Origin: Pseudomonadota bacterium
GTDB lineage: Bacteria > Pseudomonadota > Alphaproteobacteria > Caulobacterales > Caulobacteraceae
DNA: 17,354 bases
Reading direction: 5' to 3'
NCBI GenBank assembly: GCA_023386645.1
Contig: JAEWJI010000013.1
Coordinates: 1 to 17,354 of the forward strand
The notes under the pieces: generated by a model
Database searches by the model: none
The model's input: the letters and a program-made list of their open reading frames with translations, nothing else
What the model was told of the DNA's origin: nothing
Part shown: piece by piece, positions 1 to 6,577 of the stretch
How the letters are laid out: each line of letters begins with the position of its first letter
Position numbering within the stretch: position 1 is the stretch's first letter
Program-made: the position numbers and the translations under genes

Positions 1-451
1 GGGTCGGGGTCGGGGCTGGGGTCGTGGGAGCCGAACGCGCGGGCGCCGCCTCGACCGGCGGCAGGGGCCGGGGCGCGGCCTCTTCCGGCGGCGGGGTGAA
101 GACCGGGGGCTGGTCGGCCGCGGGCGCGGGGGCATAGACGTCGACGCCGGCCTCGGGATCGACGGGCTGGGCCTCGATGGGCGCCTCGACCTTCAGGTCG
201 CCGACCGGCTGACCCACGGCGGGCGGGGCGTCGTCGGAGGCGCGCAGGCCCGAGCGGTAGAATACGACCACGGCGAGGATAAGGACCACCAGGACGCCCG
301 CGCTGACCAGCAGGGTCACGGGCGGGGACTTGCCGCCCCCGCGTCCGCCCCGGCGCGGATCGAAGCCCCGGTTGAACGGCAGGTCGTCGTCGGTCGGCGG
401 CGTGTAGGCCCCTCGGTCGCGGTCCGGTCGGTGCGGGTCCTGATAGGACAT
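1..451 (-). CDS. SPOR-type single-pass membrane protein, 3' part outside window
   Basis: The first 150 codons are visible; no stop occurs before the window edge. The start is ATG at 451, with a good AGGAGG six bases upstream. The product has a polar, Arg/Gly-rich cytoplasmic N-terminus (about 1-43), one transmembrane helix (about 45-65, ending VVVFYR), and then an extracytoplasmic stretch rich in Pro/Ala/Glu. Residues 79-106, with VGQPVGDLKVEAP followed by an acidic-Pro segment, look like the membrane-proximal region of alphaproteobacterial proteins that end in a peptidoglycan-binding SPOR domain. The SPOR domain itself is not in the window, so this name is inference from architecture and from the neighbouring dgt. 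It lies 84 bases downstream of dgt on the same strand, but has its own candidate promoter in that gap. Expected role: cell-envelope or division factor. Confidence 0.6.
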   Translation of the reverse strand, partial: MSYQDPHRPDRDRGAYTPPTDDDLPFNRGFDPRRGGRGGGKSPPVTLLVSAGVLVVLILAVVVFYRSGLRASDDAPPAVGQPVGDLKVEAPIEAQPVDPEAGVDVYAPAPAADQPPVFTPPPEEAAPRPLPPVEAAPARSAPTTPAPTPT

Positions 452-496
452 CGAAGCCTCCTGTCGTCGGTCCGCGAATCGCGCGCGCGGGGACCT

Positions 497-525
497 ATTC
501 TAGCCTGCCTCGACCCGGTTTCGAA
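497..525 (-). promoter_or_regulatory. Candidate promoter for the SPOR-type gene, with GANTC sites
   Basis: Read on the minus strand, GCTAGAAT (504-497) matches the Caulobacter housekeeping -10 consensus GCTANAWC at seven of eight positions, and contains TAGAAT. A weak -35-like TTCGAA (525-520) lies 17 bases upstream of that hexamer. The predicted start near 490 gives a leader of about 40 bases. GAATC at 523-527 overlaps the -35 box and another GAATC lies at 476-480; GANTC is the CcrM methylation site in this group. The -35 is poor, so this is a candidate only. Confidence 0.4.
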
Positions 526-535
526 TCACGATGCG

Positions 536-1780
536 TCAGAGATCCCGCGCGATTTCCAGGCCCAGCAGGCGGCGGTGTTCGTCGAGGGCGTAGCGGTCGG
601 TCATGCCGGCGATGTAGTCGCAGACGGCTCGGGTGCGGCGAGCGTCGTCGTCGGTCTCGGCCCGGACGCGCCAGGCGGTCGGCAGGACCTCCGGCTCGGC
701 GTCGAACAGCTGGAACAGTTCCGACAGGACCCGCCGCGCCCGGCTGCGCGAACGGTTGACCCGATAGTGGCGGTACATGCGCTCGAACAGGAACCGCCGC
801 AGGACCCCGAGGTCGGCCAGCATGCCGGAAGAGAACTGCACCAGGGTACGGCCCGCGGCCCGCACGTCCTCGGGCGTCTCGATGCGGTCGGCGGTCAGGC
901 GCGATTCCGTCTCGGCCAACACATCCTTGACCATCGCCCCGATCATCCGACGTACGGCCTCCAACCGGATCATGCGGTCGTCGAGACCAGGCCAGTCGGC
1001 GTGCACGCTGCGGATCGCCGGCCCGATCAGGGGCACGTCCGCCAGGTCGCTCAGGGTGAACAGTCCGGCCTGCAAACCGTCGTCCACGTCGTGGTTGTTG
1101 TAGGCGATATCGTCGGCGATGGCGGCGCACTGGGCCTCCAGCGAGGCGAAGGTGCCCAGACGCAGGTCCCAGCCCTCCTGGCCGGCGTCCTCGGCGATCG
1201 CGCGCCAGGCCGGCTCGTCCAGCCGATGCGAGACCGGTCCGTTGTGTTTAACCACGCCCTCCAGCGTCTCCCAGCTGAGGTTCAGGCCCGGAAAGGCCGG
1301 ATAGCGCAGCTCCAGCCGCGTCACGACCCGCCAGGTCTGGACATTGTGATCGAAGCCGCCGTGCTGCGCCATCCGGGCCTGGAGCTCGTCCTCGCCGGCA
1401 TGTCCGAAGGGCGGATGGCCGAGATCGTGGGCCAGGGCGACGGCCTCGGCCAGGTCCTGGTCGAGGCGGAGCGCATGCGCCAGGGACCGCGCGATCTGGG
1501 CGACCTCCAGCGAGTGGGTAAGACGGGTGCGGTAGTGATCGCCCTCGTGCGCCACGAAGACCTGGGTCTTCTCCTTCAGGCGACGGAAGGCGGTCGAGTG
1601 GATGATCCGGTCGCGGTCGCGGGCGAAGGCGCTGCGGGTCCGGCTATCGGGCTCCGGAGCGCGGCGGCCGCGCGTCGCCTCGGCGGATTCCGCGTAAGGC
1701 GCCAAGCGGGACGAGCGGGATTGCGACAGGGGTCGGCTCCGGATGACGGCGGCCTTTGCGCGGGCCCCGGCAGCCCTCAT
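536..1780 (-). CDS. dgt: dGTP triphosphohydrolase-like HD-domain protein
   Basis: A 414-residue protein of the dGTPase family, which hydrolyses dGTP or other dNTPs to the nucleoside and triphosphate in the cytosol. From the 1780 start, the N-terminal family block FARDRDRIIHSTAFRRLKEK is followed by KTQVF, then RTRLTHSLEVAQIAR (metal-ligand His near 89), LAHDLGHPPFGHAGE (the HD pair near 118-119), and a later DDIAYNNHDVDDG block carrying the distal Asp. Length and spacing fit the shorter dGTPase-like group. The open frame runs to 2122, across erpA, but recognisable homology begins only around PYAESAEATRGRR. Possible starts are ATG 1780 and TTG 1705; neither has a clear ribosome site. ATG 1780 leaves only 10 bases to the divergent erpA start, while TTG 1705 would leave a normal promoter gap. 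Confidence 0.93.
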   Translation of the reverse strand: MRAAGARAKAAVIRSRPLSQSRSSRLAPYAESAEATRGRRAPEPDSRTRSAFARDRDRIIHSTAFRRLKEKTQVFVAHEGDHYRTRLTHSLEVAQIARSLAHALRLDQDLAEAVALAHDLGHPPFGHAGEDELQARMAQHGGFDHNVQTWRVVTRLELRYPAFPGLNLSWETLEGVVKHNGPVSHRLDEPAWRAIAEDAGQEGWDLRLGTFASLEAQCAAIADDIAYNNHDVDDGLQAGLFTLSDLADVPLIGPAIRSVHADWPGLDDRMIRLEAVRRMIGAMVKDVLAETESRLTADRIETPEDVRAAGRTLVQFSSGMLADLGVLRRFLFERMYRHYRVNRSRSRARRVLSELFQLFDAEPEVLPTAWRVRAETDDDARRTRAVCDYIAGMTDRYALDEHRRLLGLEIARDL

Positions 1781-1785
1781 ATAGG
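1756..1785 (+). promoter_or_regulatory. Candidate erpA promoter, possibly leaderless
   Basis: TTGCGC (1756-1761) and TATAGG (1780-1785) are separated by 18 bases, each matching the sigma-70 consensus at four of six positions. The predicted start falls at about 1791-1792, on the GTG of erpA, which would give a leaderless mRNA. The boxes lie over the proposed dgt start. Both boxes are weak. Confidence 0.3.
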
Positions 1786-1790
1786 CGGAC

Positions 1791-2165
1791 GTGACCCTGA
1801 CCGATACCACGCCCGCGCTTTCCGTCTCCGCCCGCAGCCCCGCCGGGATCGTGCTGGGCGACAGCGCGGCCTCGCGGCTGGCGAAGCTGGCGCAAGCCGA
1901 GGGCCGGCCGCTGATGCTGAGGGTCGCTGTGGACGGCGGCGGCTGCTCCGGATTCCAGTACCGGTTCGAACTGGTCGAGACGGCCGAGGCGGACGACCTG
2001 AGGGTCGAGGCTCTGGGCCAGACGGCGCTCGTCGATCCGGTTTCCGTTCCTTTCCTGACAGGGTCGGAGATCGCCTTCGTGGACGACCTGGCGGGCGCCC
2101 AGTTCGTGGTCCGCAATCCCAACGCGGCCTCCAGCTGCGGCTGTGGGGTGAGTTTCTCGATTTAG
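1791..2165 (+). CDS. erpA: Iron-sulfur cluster insertion protein, HesB/IscA (A-type) family
   Basis: A 124-residue A-type carrier that delivers Fe-S clusters to apo-proteins in the cytosol. The three conserved cysteines are present: C52 in VDGGGCSGFQYRFEL, and C116 and C118 in the C-terminal SSCGCGVSFSI. Size and spacing are normal for the family. The N-terminal SVSARSPAGIVLGDSAASRL block also fits. The start is GTG, with only a weak AGGCGG close upstream. It is transcribed divergently from dgt; an ErpA-like gene beside dgt is a common alphaproteobacterial arrangement (from memory). I use erpA rather than iscA or sufA because no isc or suf genes are nearby; the fold and cysteine set do not separate these paralogues. 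Confidence 0.92.
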   Translation: MTLTDTTPALSVSARSPAGIVLGDSAASRLAKLAQAEGRPLMLRVAVDGGGCSGFQYRFELVETAEADDLRVEALGQTALVDPVSVPFLTGSEIAFVDDLAGAQFVVRNPNAASSCGCGVSFSI

Positions 2166-2188
2166 GGTCCGCGCCTGCGGCTCATCCC

Positions 2189-2207
2189 AAGCCAAGCTTT
2201 GCGGCTT
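2189..2207 (+). terminator. Weak stem-loop after erpA
   Basis: AAGCC (2189-2193) can pair with GGCTT (2203-2207) across a nine-base loop, 24 bases after the erpA stop. It is followed by TGCGTTT, not a real T-run. It may be a weak terminator or chance. Confidence 0.22.
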
Positions 2208-2211
2208 GCGT

Positions 2212-2231
2212 TTAGGACACTTCCTAATTAG
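2212..2231 (+). promoter_or_regulatory. Dyad and AT-rich box upstream of the sdpR-like gene (candidate operator)
   Basis: TTAGG (2212-2216) and CCTAA (2223-2227) form a perfect five-base inverted repeat with a six-base gap. It overlaps the eight-base palindrome CTAATTAG (2224-2231), a conspicuous AT-rich patch in GC-rich DNA. TAATTA (2225-2230) could be a -10 box, putting the start about five bases before the ATG at 2242. No good -35 is seen. ArsR-type repressors usually bind such dyads over their own promoter. Confidence 0.35.
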
Positions 2232-2241
2232 CCTCTCTCCT

Positions 2242-2550
2242 ATGAACACCCTGTTCAAGGCGCTGTCGCATCCGGTGCGTCGACGCATCATCGAGATGCT
2301 GCGGCGCGGGCCGATGGCCTCGGGCGACATCGCGGCAGCCTTCGACATGAGCTGGCCGACGATCACCGGGCACCTGAACGCGCTGAAGGAGGCCAACCTG
2401 GTCTCGCCCGAGCGGGAGGGGCAGACGATCCGCTACCGGCTGGAGATTTCGGCCGTGGAGGAGGCGCTGGCCTTCCTGCTGGATTTGACCGGCGCCGGCG
2501 CCGAGTCGGCTGCCCCTGAACACCTGACCCCGAAGGAGACGCCCCGATGA
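2242..2550 (+). CDS. sdpR: ArsR/SdpR-type winged-helix transcriptional repressor
   Basis: A 102-residue helix-turn-helix protein. MNTLFKALSHPVRRRIIEML is the typical ArsR opening. The recognition-helix region is GDIAAAFDMSWPTITGHLNAL (split here: GDIAAAFDM, SWPTITGHLNAL), followed by the wing EREGQTIRYRLE. There is no metal-binding Cys motif such as ELCVCDL, so it is not a classical arsenic or metal sensor. The ATG at 2242 is chosen because family homology starts there; the frame is open to 2206. No Shine-Dalgarno is visible, only CTCTCCT. Its stop overlaps the sdpI start as ATGA, so the two are coupled. In Bacillus, SdpR represses sdpRI and is inactivated when SdpI sequesters it at the membrane; that mechanism is assumed here only by family and gene order. 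Confidence 0.85.
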   Translation: MNTLFKALSHPVRRRIIEMLRRGPMASGDIAAAFDMSWPTITGHLNALKEANLVSPEREGQTIRYRLEISAVEEALAFLLDLTGAGAESAAPEHLTPKETPR

Positions 2551-3224
2551 CCCGCCGCTTCACCCTTCTGGACGCCGCGACGGTTATCGTCACGGTGGTG
2601 ATCGCCGCTCTGGCGGTCTGGGTGTTCACCCAGGCGCCGGAGGGGCCCTATCCGATGCACTTCAACGCCTCTGGCGAGGTCGATCGCTGGGGCGACCGCA
2701 ACGAGCTGGCGCTAGTGCTGGGCTTCATGGCCGCGATGTCGGCGATCACGGCGGGCATGATGGGCTGGTACGCCGAAGCGGCTGAGGACGCTGCGCGGCG
2801 CCGGAGCCTGCGAGCCGGCCAGCTGATCTCGCTGATCTCCATCGGCGGGACCACCGCCATCATCGCCTGGGCCAGCCTGGGCGGCGCGGCCGAGGCGGGA
2901 GGGATGTCGCCCGCATGGCCGATGGCGCTGACGGGTCTGATTCTGGCGGCGGTAGGCGCGGGTCTCGGGCGGGTCGGACCCAACCCGCTGGTCGGGGTGC
3001 GCACGCCCTGGAGCTACAAGAGCCGCCTGGCCTGGGACCGGTCCAACCGGCTGGCGGGCCGGCTGTTCTTCTGGATCGGGCTGGGCCTGGTGCTGGCCGC
3101 GCCGGTGGCGCCGCAGCCGGAGGGCTCGGTCGCCATGGTCGTGCTGATCCTGATCGCCGCCCTATGGCCGATCTTCGAGAGCTGGCGGGTCTGGCGCGCC
3201 GATCCCGACCGCCAGCCCTTCTGA
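2547..3224 (+). CDS. sdpI: SdpI family membrane protein with DUF1648 domain
   Basis: A 225-residue inner-membrane protein with about six hydrophobic helices (roughly 8-28, 54-75, 90-110, 122-142, 170-188, 195-212). After helix 1 comes the DUF1648 signature PMHFNASGEVDRWGDR (about 36-51). The SdpI signature PNPLVGVRTPWSYKSRLAW (about 146-164) precedes helix 5. AAGGAG at 2533-2538 is well placed for the ATG at 2547, which overlaps the repressor stop. In Bacillus subtilis, SdpI gives immunity to the SdpC toxin and acts as a signalling receptor. No sdpABC-like toxin genes occur here, so the ligand is unknown; such sdpRI pairs without toxin are widespread. Confidence 0.88.
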   Translation: MTRRFTLLDAATVIVTVVIAALAVWVFTQAPEGPYPMHFNASGEVDRWGDRNELALVLGFMAAMSAITAGMMGWYAEAAEDAARRRSLRAGQLISLISIGGTTAIIAWASLGGAAEAGGMSPAWPMALTGLILAAVGAGLGRVGPNPLVGVRTPWSYKSRLAWDRSNRLAGRLFFWIGLGLVLAAPVAPQPEGSVAMVVLILIAALWPIFESWRVWRADPDRQPF

Positions 3225-3258
3225 TCTTCTTCAACCTTCGCCGCTGACGGAGTCCGCC

Positions 3259-4182
3259 ATGCTGAACCTGATGATCGCCGCCGCCCTGTTCGGCGGACAG
3301 ACCTCTACGCCCGTGACGCTGCCGGCCGAACCCGCGCCGCTTCACGGCACGCTACTGGAGCCCGAGGGCCAGACGCGAGCGGCGGCGGTGATCCTGCCCG
3401 GCTCCGGCCCCACCGATCGCAACGGCAACAGCCCTCAGACGCGGATCGTCGCCTCCAACCTGCGGCTGCTGGCCGAGGGCCTGGCCGAGCACGGGATCGC
3501 CACCCTGCGGATCGACAAGCGCGGTATCGGCGCCAGCGCCCCGGCGGGTCTGGACGAGAGCCAGCTGCGCTTCGACCACCTCGCCCAGGACGCCCGCGCC
3601 TGGGCCGCCGAGGCGGCGAAACGGACCGGTCAGCCCTGCGCCTGGCTGATCGGCCATTCGGAGGGAGCGCTGGTGGCGCTCGCGGCGACCAAGGACGGGG
3701 GCGGGGGCGTCTGCGGCCTGGTGCTGCTGTCGGGCGCTGGAAGACCCGCCCATGTGGTGATCGGCGAGCAGTTGGCGGGGGCCCCCGAGCCCCTGAAGGC
3801 CCAGGCTCTGGCCGCGCTCAGCGACCTGGCGGCCGGGCGCGAGACGGCCAACGTCCCGGGGCTGGAGGCGCTGTTTCGCCCATCCGTTCAGCCCTACCTC
3901 ATCTCGTGGTTCGCCCTCGATCCGGCCGCCCTGGCCGGCGCCTATGAGGGCCCAGTCTTCATCGGGCAGGGAACCACGGACCTTCAGACCACGGTCGCCG
4001 ACGCCCAGGCCCTCGCGGTCGCCCAGCCGCGCGCGACGCTCAAGCTGTGGGAGGGCGTCAACCACGTCCTCAAGACCGCCCCCGCCGACCACGCGCCCAA
4101 CCTGGCCACCTATTTCGAGGCGAATCTGCCGCTCGCTCCGGCCGTGGCCGAAGACGTGGCCGAATTCATCCTGTCGAACTGA
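3259..4182 (+). CDS. Alpha/beta hydrolase, possibly exported
   Basis: A 307-residue serine hydrolase. An oxyanion-type loop LPGSGPTDRNGNS (about 46-58) follows the first strand. The nucleophile elbow is GHSEG with Ser134. Asp241 in GQGTTDLQT and His269 in GVNHVLK complete a plausible triad in the usual order. The N-terminus (MLNLMIAAALFGG) is short and hydrophobic, perhaps a weak signal peptide, and the following Pro/Ala stretch would suit export. The start is ATG 3259 with ACGGAG upstream. It lies 34 bases after sdpI on the same strand and may be read with it. The pattern PGSGPTDRNGN is seen in alpha/beta hydrolases of unknown substrate. I cannot name the reaction. Confidence 0.85.
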   Translation: MLNLMIAAALFGGQTSTPVTLPAEPAPLHGTLLEPEGQTRAAAVILPGSGPTDRNGNSPQTRIVASNLRLLAEGLAEHGIATLRIDKRGIGASAPAGLDESQLRFDHLAQDARAWAAEAAKRTGQPCAWLIGHSEGALVALAATKDGGGGVCGLVLLSGAGRPAHVVIGEQLAGAPEPLKAQALAALSDLAAGRETANVPGLEALFRPSVQPYLISWFALDPAALAGAYEGPVFIGQGTTDLQTTVADAQALAVAQPRATLKLWEGVNHVLKTAPADHAPNLATYFEANLPLAPAVAEDVAEFILSN

Positions 4183-4203
4183 AAGCCGCCGCCATCCATG
4201 CAC

Positions 4204-4223
4204 TTCGCGGGAATGAGCGGAGA
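4204..4223 (-). repeat. Relict half-copy of the GCGGGG palindromic repeat
   Basis: These 20 bases (TTCGCGGGAATGAGCGGAGA) match the reverse complement of 7393-7412 with one mismatch. The other arm of the hairpin is degraded. The copy lies in the 52-base convergent gap between the alpha/beta hydrolase and the dihydroorotase, the same kind of site as the intact pair at 7393-7520. Confidence 0.6.
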
Positions 4224-4234
4224 GAGGCGTAACC

Positions 4235-5572
4235 TCAGGTCGCCGACAGCGTCTCCTGGAACCGCACAGGCTGACCATGGGCGGCGCCGATGAGTTCGCC
4301 GTCGCGCATGACGACCCGACCGCGCACGATGGTCGCCATCGGCCAGCCCTGGGCCTCGAAGCCGTCGAAGGGGGTCCATCCGGCGCGGCTGGCCATGTCC
4401 TCGTGGCGGATGGTGCGGCGGGCGTTGAGGTCCACCAGGGTCAAGTCGGCGTCGTAGCCCTCGGCCATCCGTCCCTTGCCCGCGATGCCGAACACCCGTT
4501 GGGCGCCGGCGGAGGTCAGGTCCATGAAGCGTTCGAGGCTGAGCCGCCCCTGCGCGACGTGGGTCAGCATGATCGGCACCAGCGTCTGGACCCCCGGCAT
4601 GCCCGAGGGTGAGGCCGGGTAGGGTTTGGCTTTCTCCTCGATCGTGTGCGGCGCGTGGTCGGAGCCCAGCACGTCGGCGACACCCTGGTCGATCCCGCGC
4701 CACAGGCCGGCGATGTGGTGCGCGTTGCGGATGGGCGGGTTCATCTGGGCGTAGCCCTTGAGCCGCGCATAGGCCTCGTCGCCGTCCAGCGTCAGATGCT
4801 GGGGCGTGATCTCGACCGTCGCCACGTCACGGTGGTCGGCCAGAAACTCGATTTCCTCGGCGGTGGAGACGTGGAGCACGTGGATGCGGGCGCCGACCTC
4901 CTTCGCCAGGCCGACCAGGCGGCGGGTTGACTGGATGGCGCTCTCGGCGTCGCGCACTTCAGGGTGGCTCGTCCAGTCGCCGGGGCGGGCCAAAGGGCGG
5001 CGCTCGGCCAGGCGGTATTCGTCTTCGGAATGGAAGGTGGCCCGCCGGCGCGTGTTCCTGAGCACCTCGCGCACCCCGTCGTCGTCGGCGACCAGAAGCG
5101 TGCCGGTCGAGGCGCCCATGAACACCTTGACCCCGCAGCAGCCCGGCAGCCGCTCCAGCTCACCCAGGTACGCCGCGTTGTCGTGGGTGCCGCCGATGTA
5201 GAAGGCGTGGTCGGTCCACATCCGGTCGCGCGCGCGGGCCAGCTTGTCGGACAAGGTGTCCGCATCGGTGGTGTTGGGCTCGGTGTTCGGCATTTCGAAC
5301 ACGGCGGTGACCCCGCCCAGCGCGGCCGCTCGCGACCCGGTCTCCAGGTCTTCCTTCCACTCCAGCCCCGGCTCGCGGAAGTGAACCTGGGTGTCGATGA
5401 CGCCGGGCAGGACCGTCAGGCCCGACGCGTCGACCACCTCTCCGGCCGAGGCTTGGCCCAGGTCTCCGATGAAGGCGATGCGGCCGTCGCGCACGCCGAC
5501 GTCGGCCCGGCCGCGACCGGCGTGATTCACCACCTCGCCGCCCCGGACGATCAGGTCGTAGGTCGCGGTCAT
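4235..5572 (-). CDS. pyrC: Dihydroorotase (class I type amidohydrolase)
   Basis: A 445-residue cytosolic metal-dependent amidohydrolase that should interconvert carbamoyl-aspartate and dihydroorotate in pyrimidine synthesis. Visible motifs: GVIDTQVHFREPG (Q62, H64, R66), EMPNTEPNTT (about 93-102), the carboxylated-lysine motif GVKVFMGAS (K149), TFHSED (H181), HVLHVST (H234) and GSDHAPH with the catalytic Asp305. The first His of the usual HxH metal motif is Gln here. From memory, this is typical of the subgroup with long EMPNT and GASTGT motifs, so it need not mean loss of activity. The frame is open upstream to 5803, inside the glycosyltransferase gene; ATG 5572 is chosen because homology starts at TYDLIVRGGEVV and it overlaps the upstream stop as ATGA. 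No pyrB is adjacent. A related amidohydrolase such as an allantoinase or hydantoinase is less likely given HFREPG and MPNT. Confidence 0.88.
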   Translation of the reverse strand: MTATYDLIVRGGEVVNHAGRGRADVGVRDGRIAFIGDLGQASAGEVVDASGLTVLPGVIDTQVHFREPGLEWKEDLETGSRAAALGGVTAVFEMPNTEPNTTDADTLSDKLARARDRMWTDHAFYIGGTHDNAAYLGELERLPGCCGVKVFMGASTGTLLVADDDGVREVLRNTRRRATFHSEDEYRLAERRPLARPGDWTSHPEVRDAESAIQSTRRLVGLAKEVGARIHVLHVSTAEEIEFLADHRDVATVEITPQHLTLDGDEAYARLKGYAQMNPPIRNAHHIAGLWRGIDQGVADVLGSDHAPHTIEEKAKPYPASPSGMPGVQTLVPIMLTHVAQGRLSLERFMDLTSAGAQRVFGIAGKGRMAEGYDADLTLVDLNARRTIRHEDMASRAGWTPFDGFEAQGWPMATIVRGRVVMRDGELIGAAHGQPVRFQETLSAT

Positions 5573-6528
5573 TTCGGCTCCGTCTCGACCAGCAATTCTC
5601 GCGCGGCCTTCAGCACCCGCTCGGCCGGCAGGTCCATCATGTGCTGGATGGCCTGGTTCAGGTTCGGGTCGATGGCGCGGAAGTCGTCGACGGCCCTGGA
5701 CCCTCGCACCGACCGGCCGCGCCAGGGGCCCTTCACGGCGTCGTCGGAGGGGCCGAAGACGGCCACGGACGGGACGCCCGCCGCCACCGCCAGTTGGGTC
5801 CACAGGCTGTCGGCGCCGAGATAGAGGCGGGCGCGGGACAGGGCGGCCACGGTCTGGAGCGTGGTCAGCTTGCCTTGCAGTTCGATCACCCGGTTGCGGG
5901 CGGTGGCCAGGCGGATGGTGTGGGCGGCGTCGCGCTCGTCCTCGCCGCCGACGATCATCAGCCGCGCATCGCGAAGCGGACCGGCGTCGGCGAACAGGGC
6001 GGTCGCGACCTTGGCGTAGCGTTCGGCCGGCCAGGCCTTGCCGATCCAGTCGACCCCCGGTCCCACGGCCAGGATGGGCGACGGGTCGGAGCCGATCAGG
6101 GCGTCGGCGGCGGCCCGATCCTCGTCGGAAACGAACAGCCGGGGTGCGGGCGTCTCATCGAGTTGCAGGGTGCGAGCGGCGGCCTCGACCGCGTGCTGGC
6201 CAGGCTCTGGCGCGCCACGCACGGCCCGCCGCTGGCGGCGCAGGCGAGTTGAGATGGCGGTGCCTCGCATGTCCACGATCAGGGACCACTCTGTCGCACG
6301 GAGCTGGTTCCAAAGACCGATCCACTCCAGGCGGCCTTCCCTTTCCAGCACCAGCAGTTTCCGCAGGCCGGGCACGTGGGCGAACAGGGGCGCGCTGTTG
6401 GGCGAGCCGACCACCGTGACCTCGGCGTTCGGCAGGGCCTCGACCAGGTGCGCCAGGGCGCCGGAGGACAGGACCGCCGCCTCCGGATCGGCCTCGGCGA
6501 TGTAGAGAATCGTGAACCGGCCGCGCAT
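5569..6528 (-). CDS. Glycosyltransferase family 9 (heptosyltransferase-like)
   Basis: A 319-residue GT-B fold glycosyltransferase of the ADP-heptose:LPS heptosyltransferase family, expected at the cytosolic face of the inner membrane, building lipopolysaccharide core. The N-terminal half has ILYIAEADPEAAVLSSG and the VVGSPNSAPLF strand-loop. The C-terminal half has VGPGVDWIGKAWPAERY (about 155-171), a Rossmann segment ending MIVGGEDERDA, and LGADSLWTQLAVAAG followed by VPSVAVFGPSD (about 238-262), all GT9 hallmarks. The usual nDSGp-H motif is altered to ADSLWTQ. The start is taken at ATG 6528; ATG 6579 is also in frame and would overlap the divergent ygfZ start. No clear Shine-Dalgarno supports either. 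The donor sugar cannot be told from sequence. Its stop overlaps the dihydroorotase start. Confidence 0.85.
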   Translation of the reverse strand: MRGRFTILYIAEADPEAAVLSSGALAHLVEALPNAEVTVVGSPNSAPLFAHVPGLRKLLVLEREGRLEWIGLWNQLRATEWSLIVDMRGTAISTRLRRQRRAVRGAPEPGQHAVEAAARTLQLDETPAPRLFVSDEDRAAADALIGSDPSPILAVGPGVDWIGKAWPAERYAKVATALFADAGPLRDARLMIVGGEDERDAAHTIRLATARNRVIELQGKLTTLQTVAALSRARLYLGADSLWTQLAVAAGVPSVAVFGPSDDAVKGPWRGRSVRGSRAVDDFRAIDPNLNQAIQHMMDLPAERVLKAARELLVETEPK

Positions 6529-6577
6529 GAGGCCGTCAGGATAGCGGCAACCGGCCGCCGCGCCTAAGTCCTTCGTC

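Noticed and set aside
431..2215. 594-codon open frame on plus strand across dgt and erpA
   Set aside because: It runs antisense to dgt with low-complexity Arg/Gly/Val composition and no family motif; dgt on the other strand has clear catalytic motifs. Long antisense frames are expected at this GC content.
1644..2396. 250-codon minus-strand frame over erpA and the repressor
   Set aside because: Antisense to ErpA with its three cysteines and to a clear winged-helix protein; no motif of its own.
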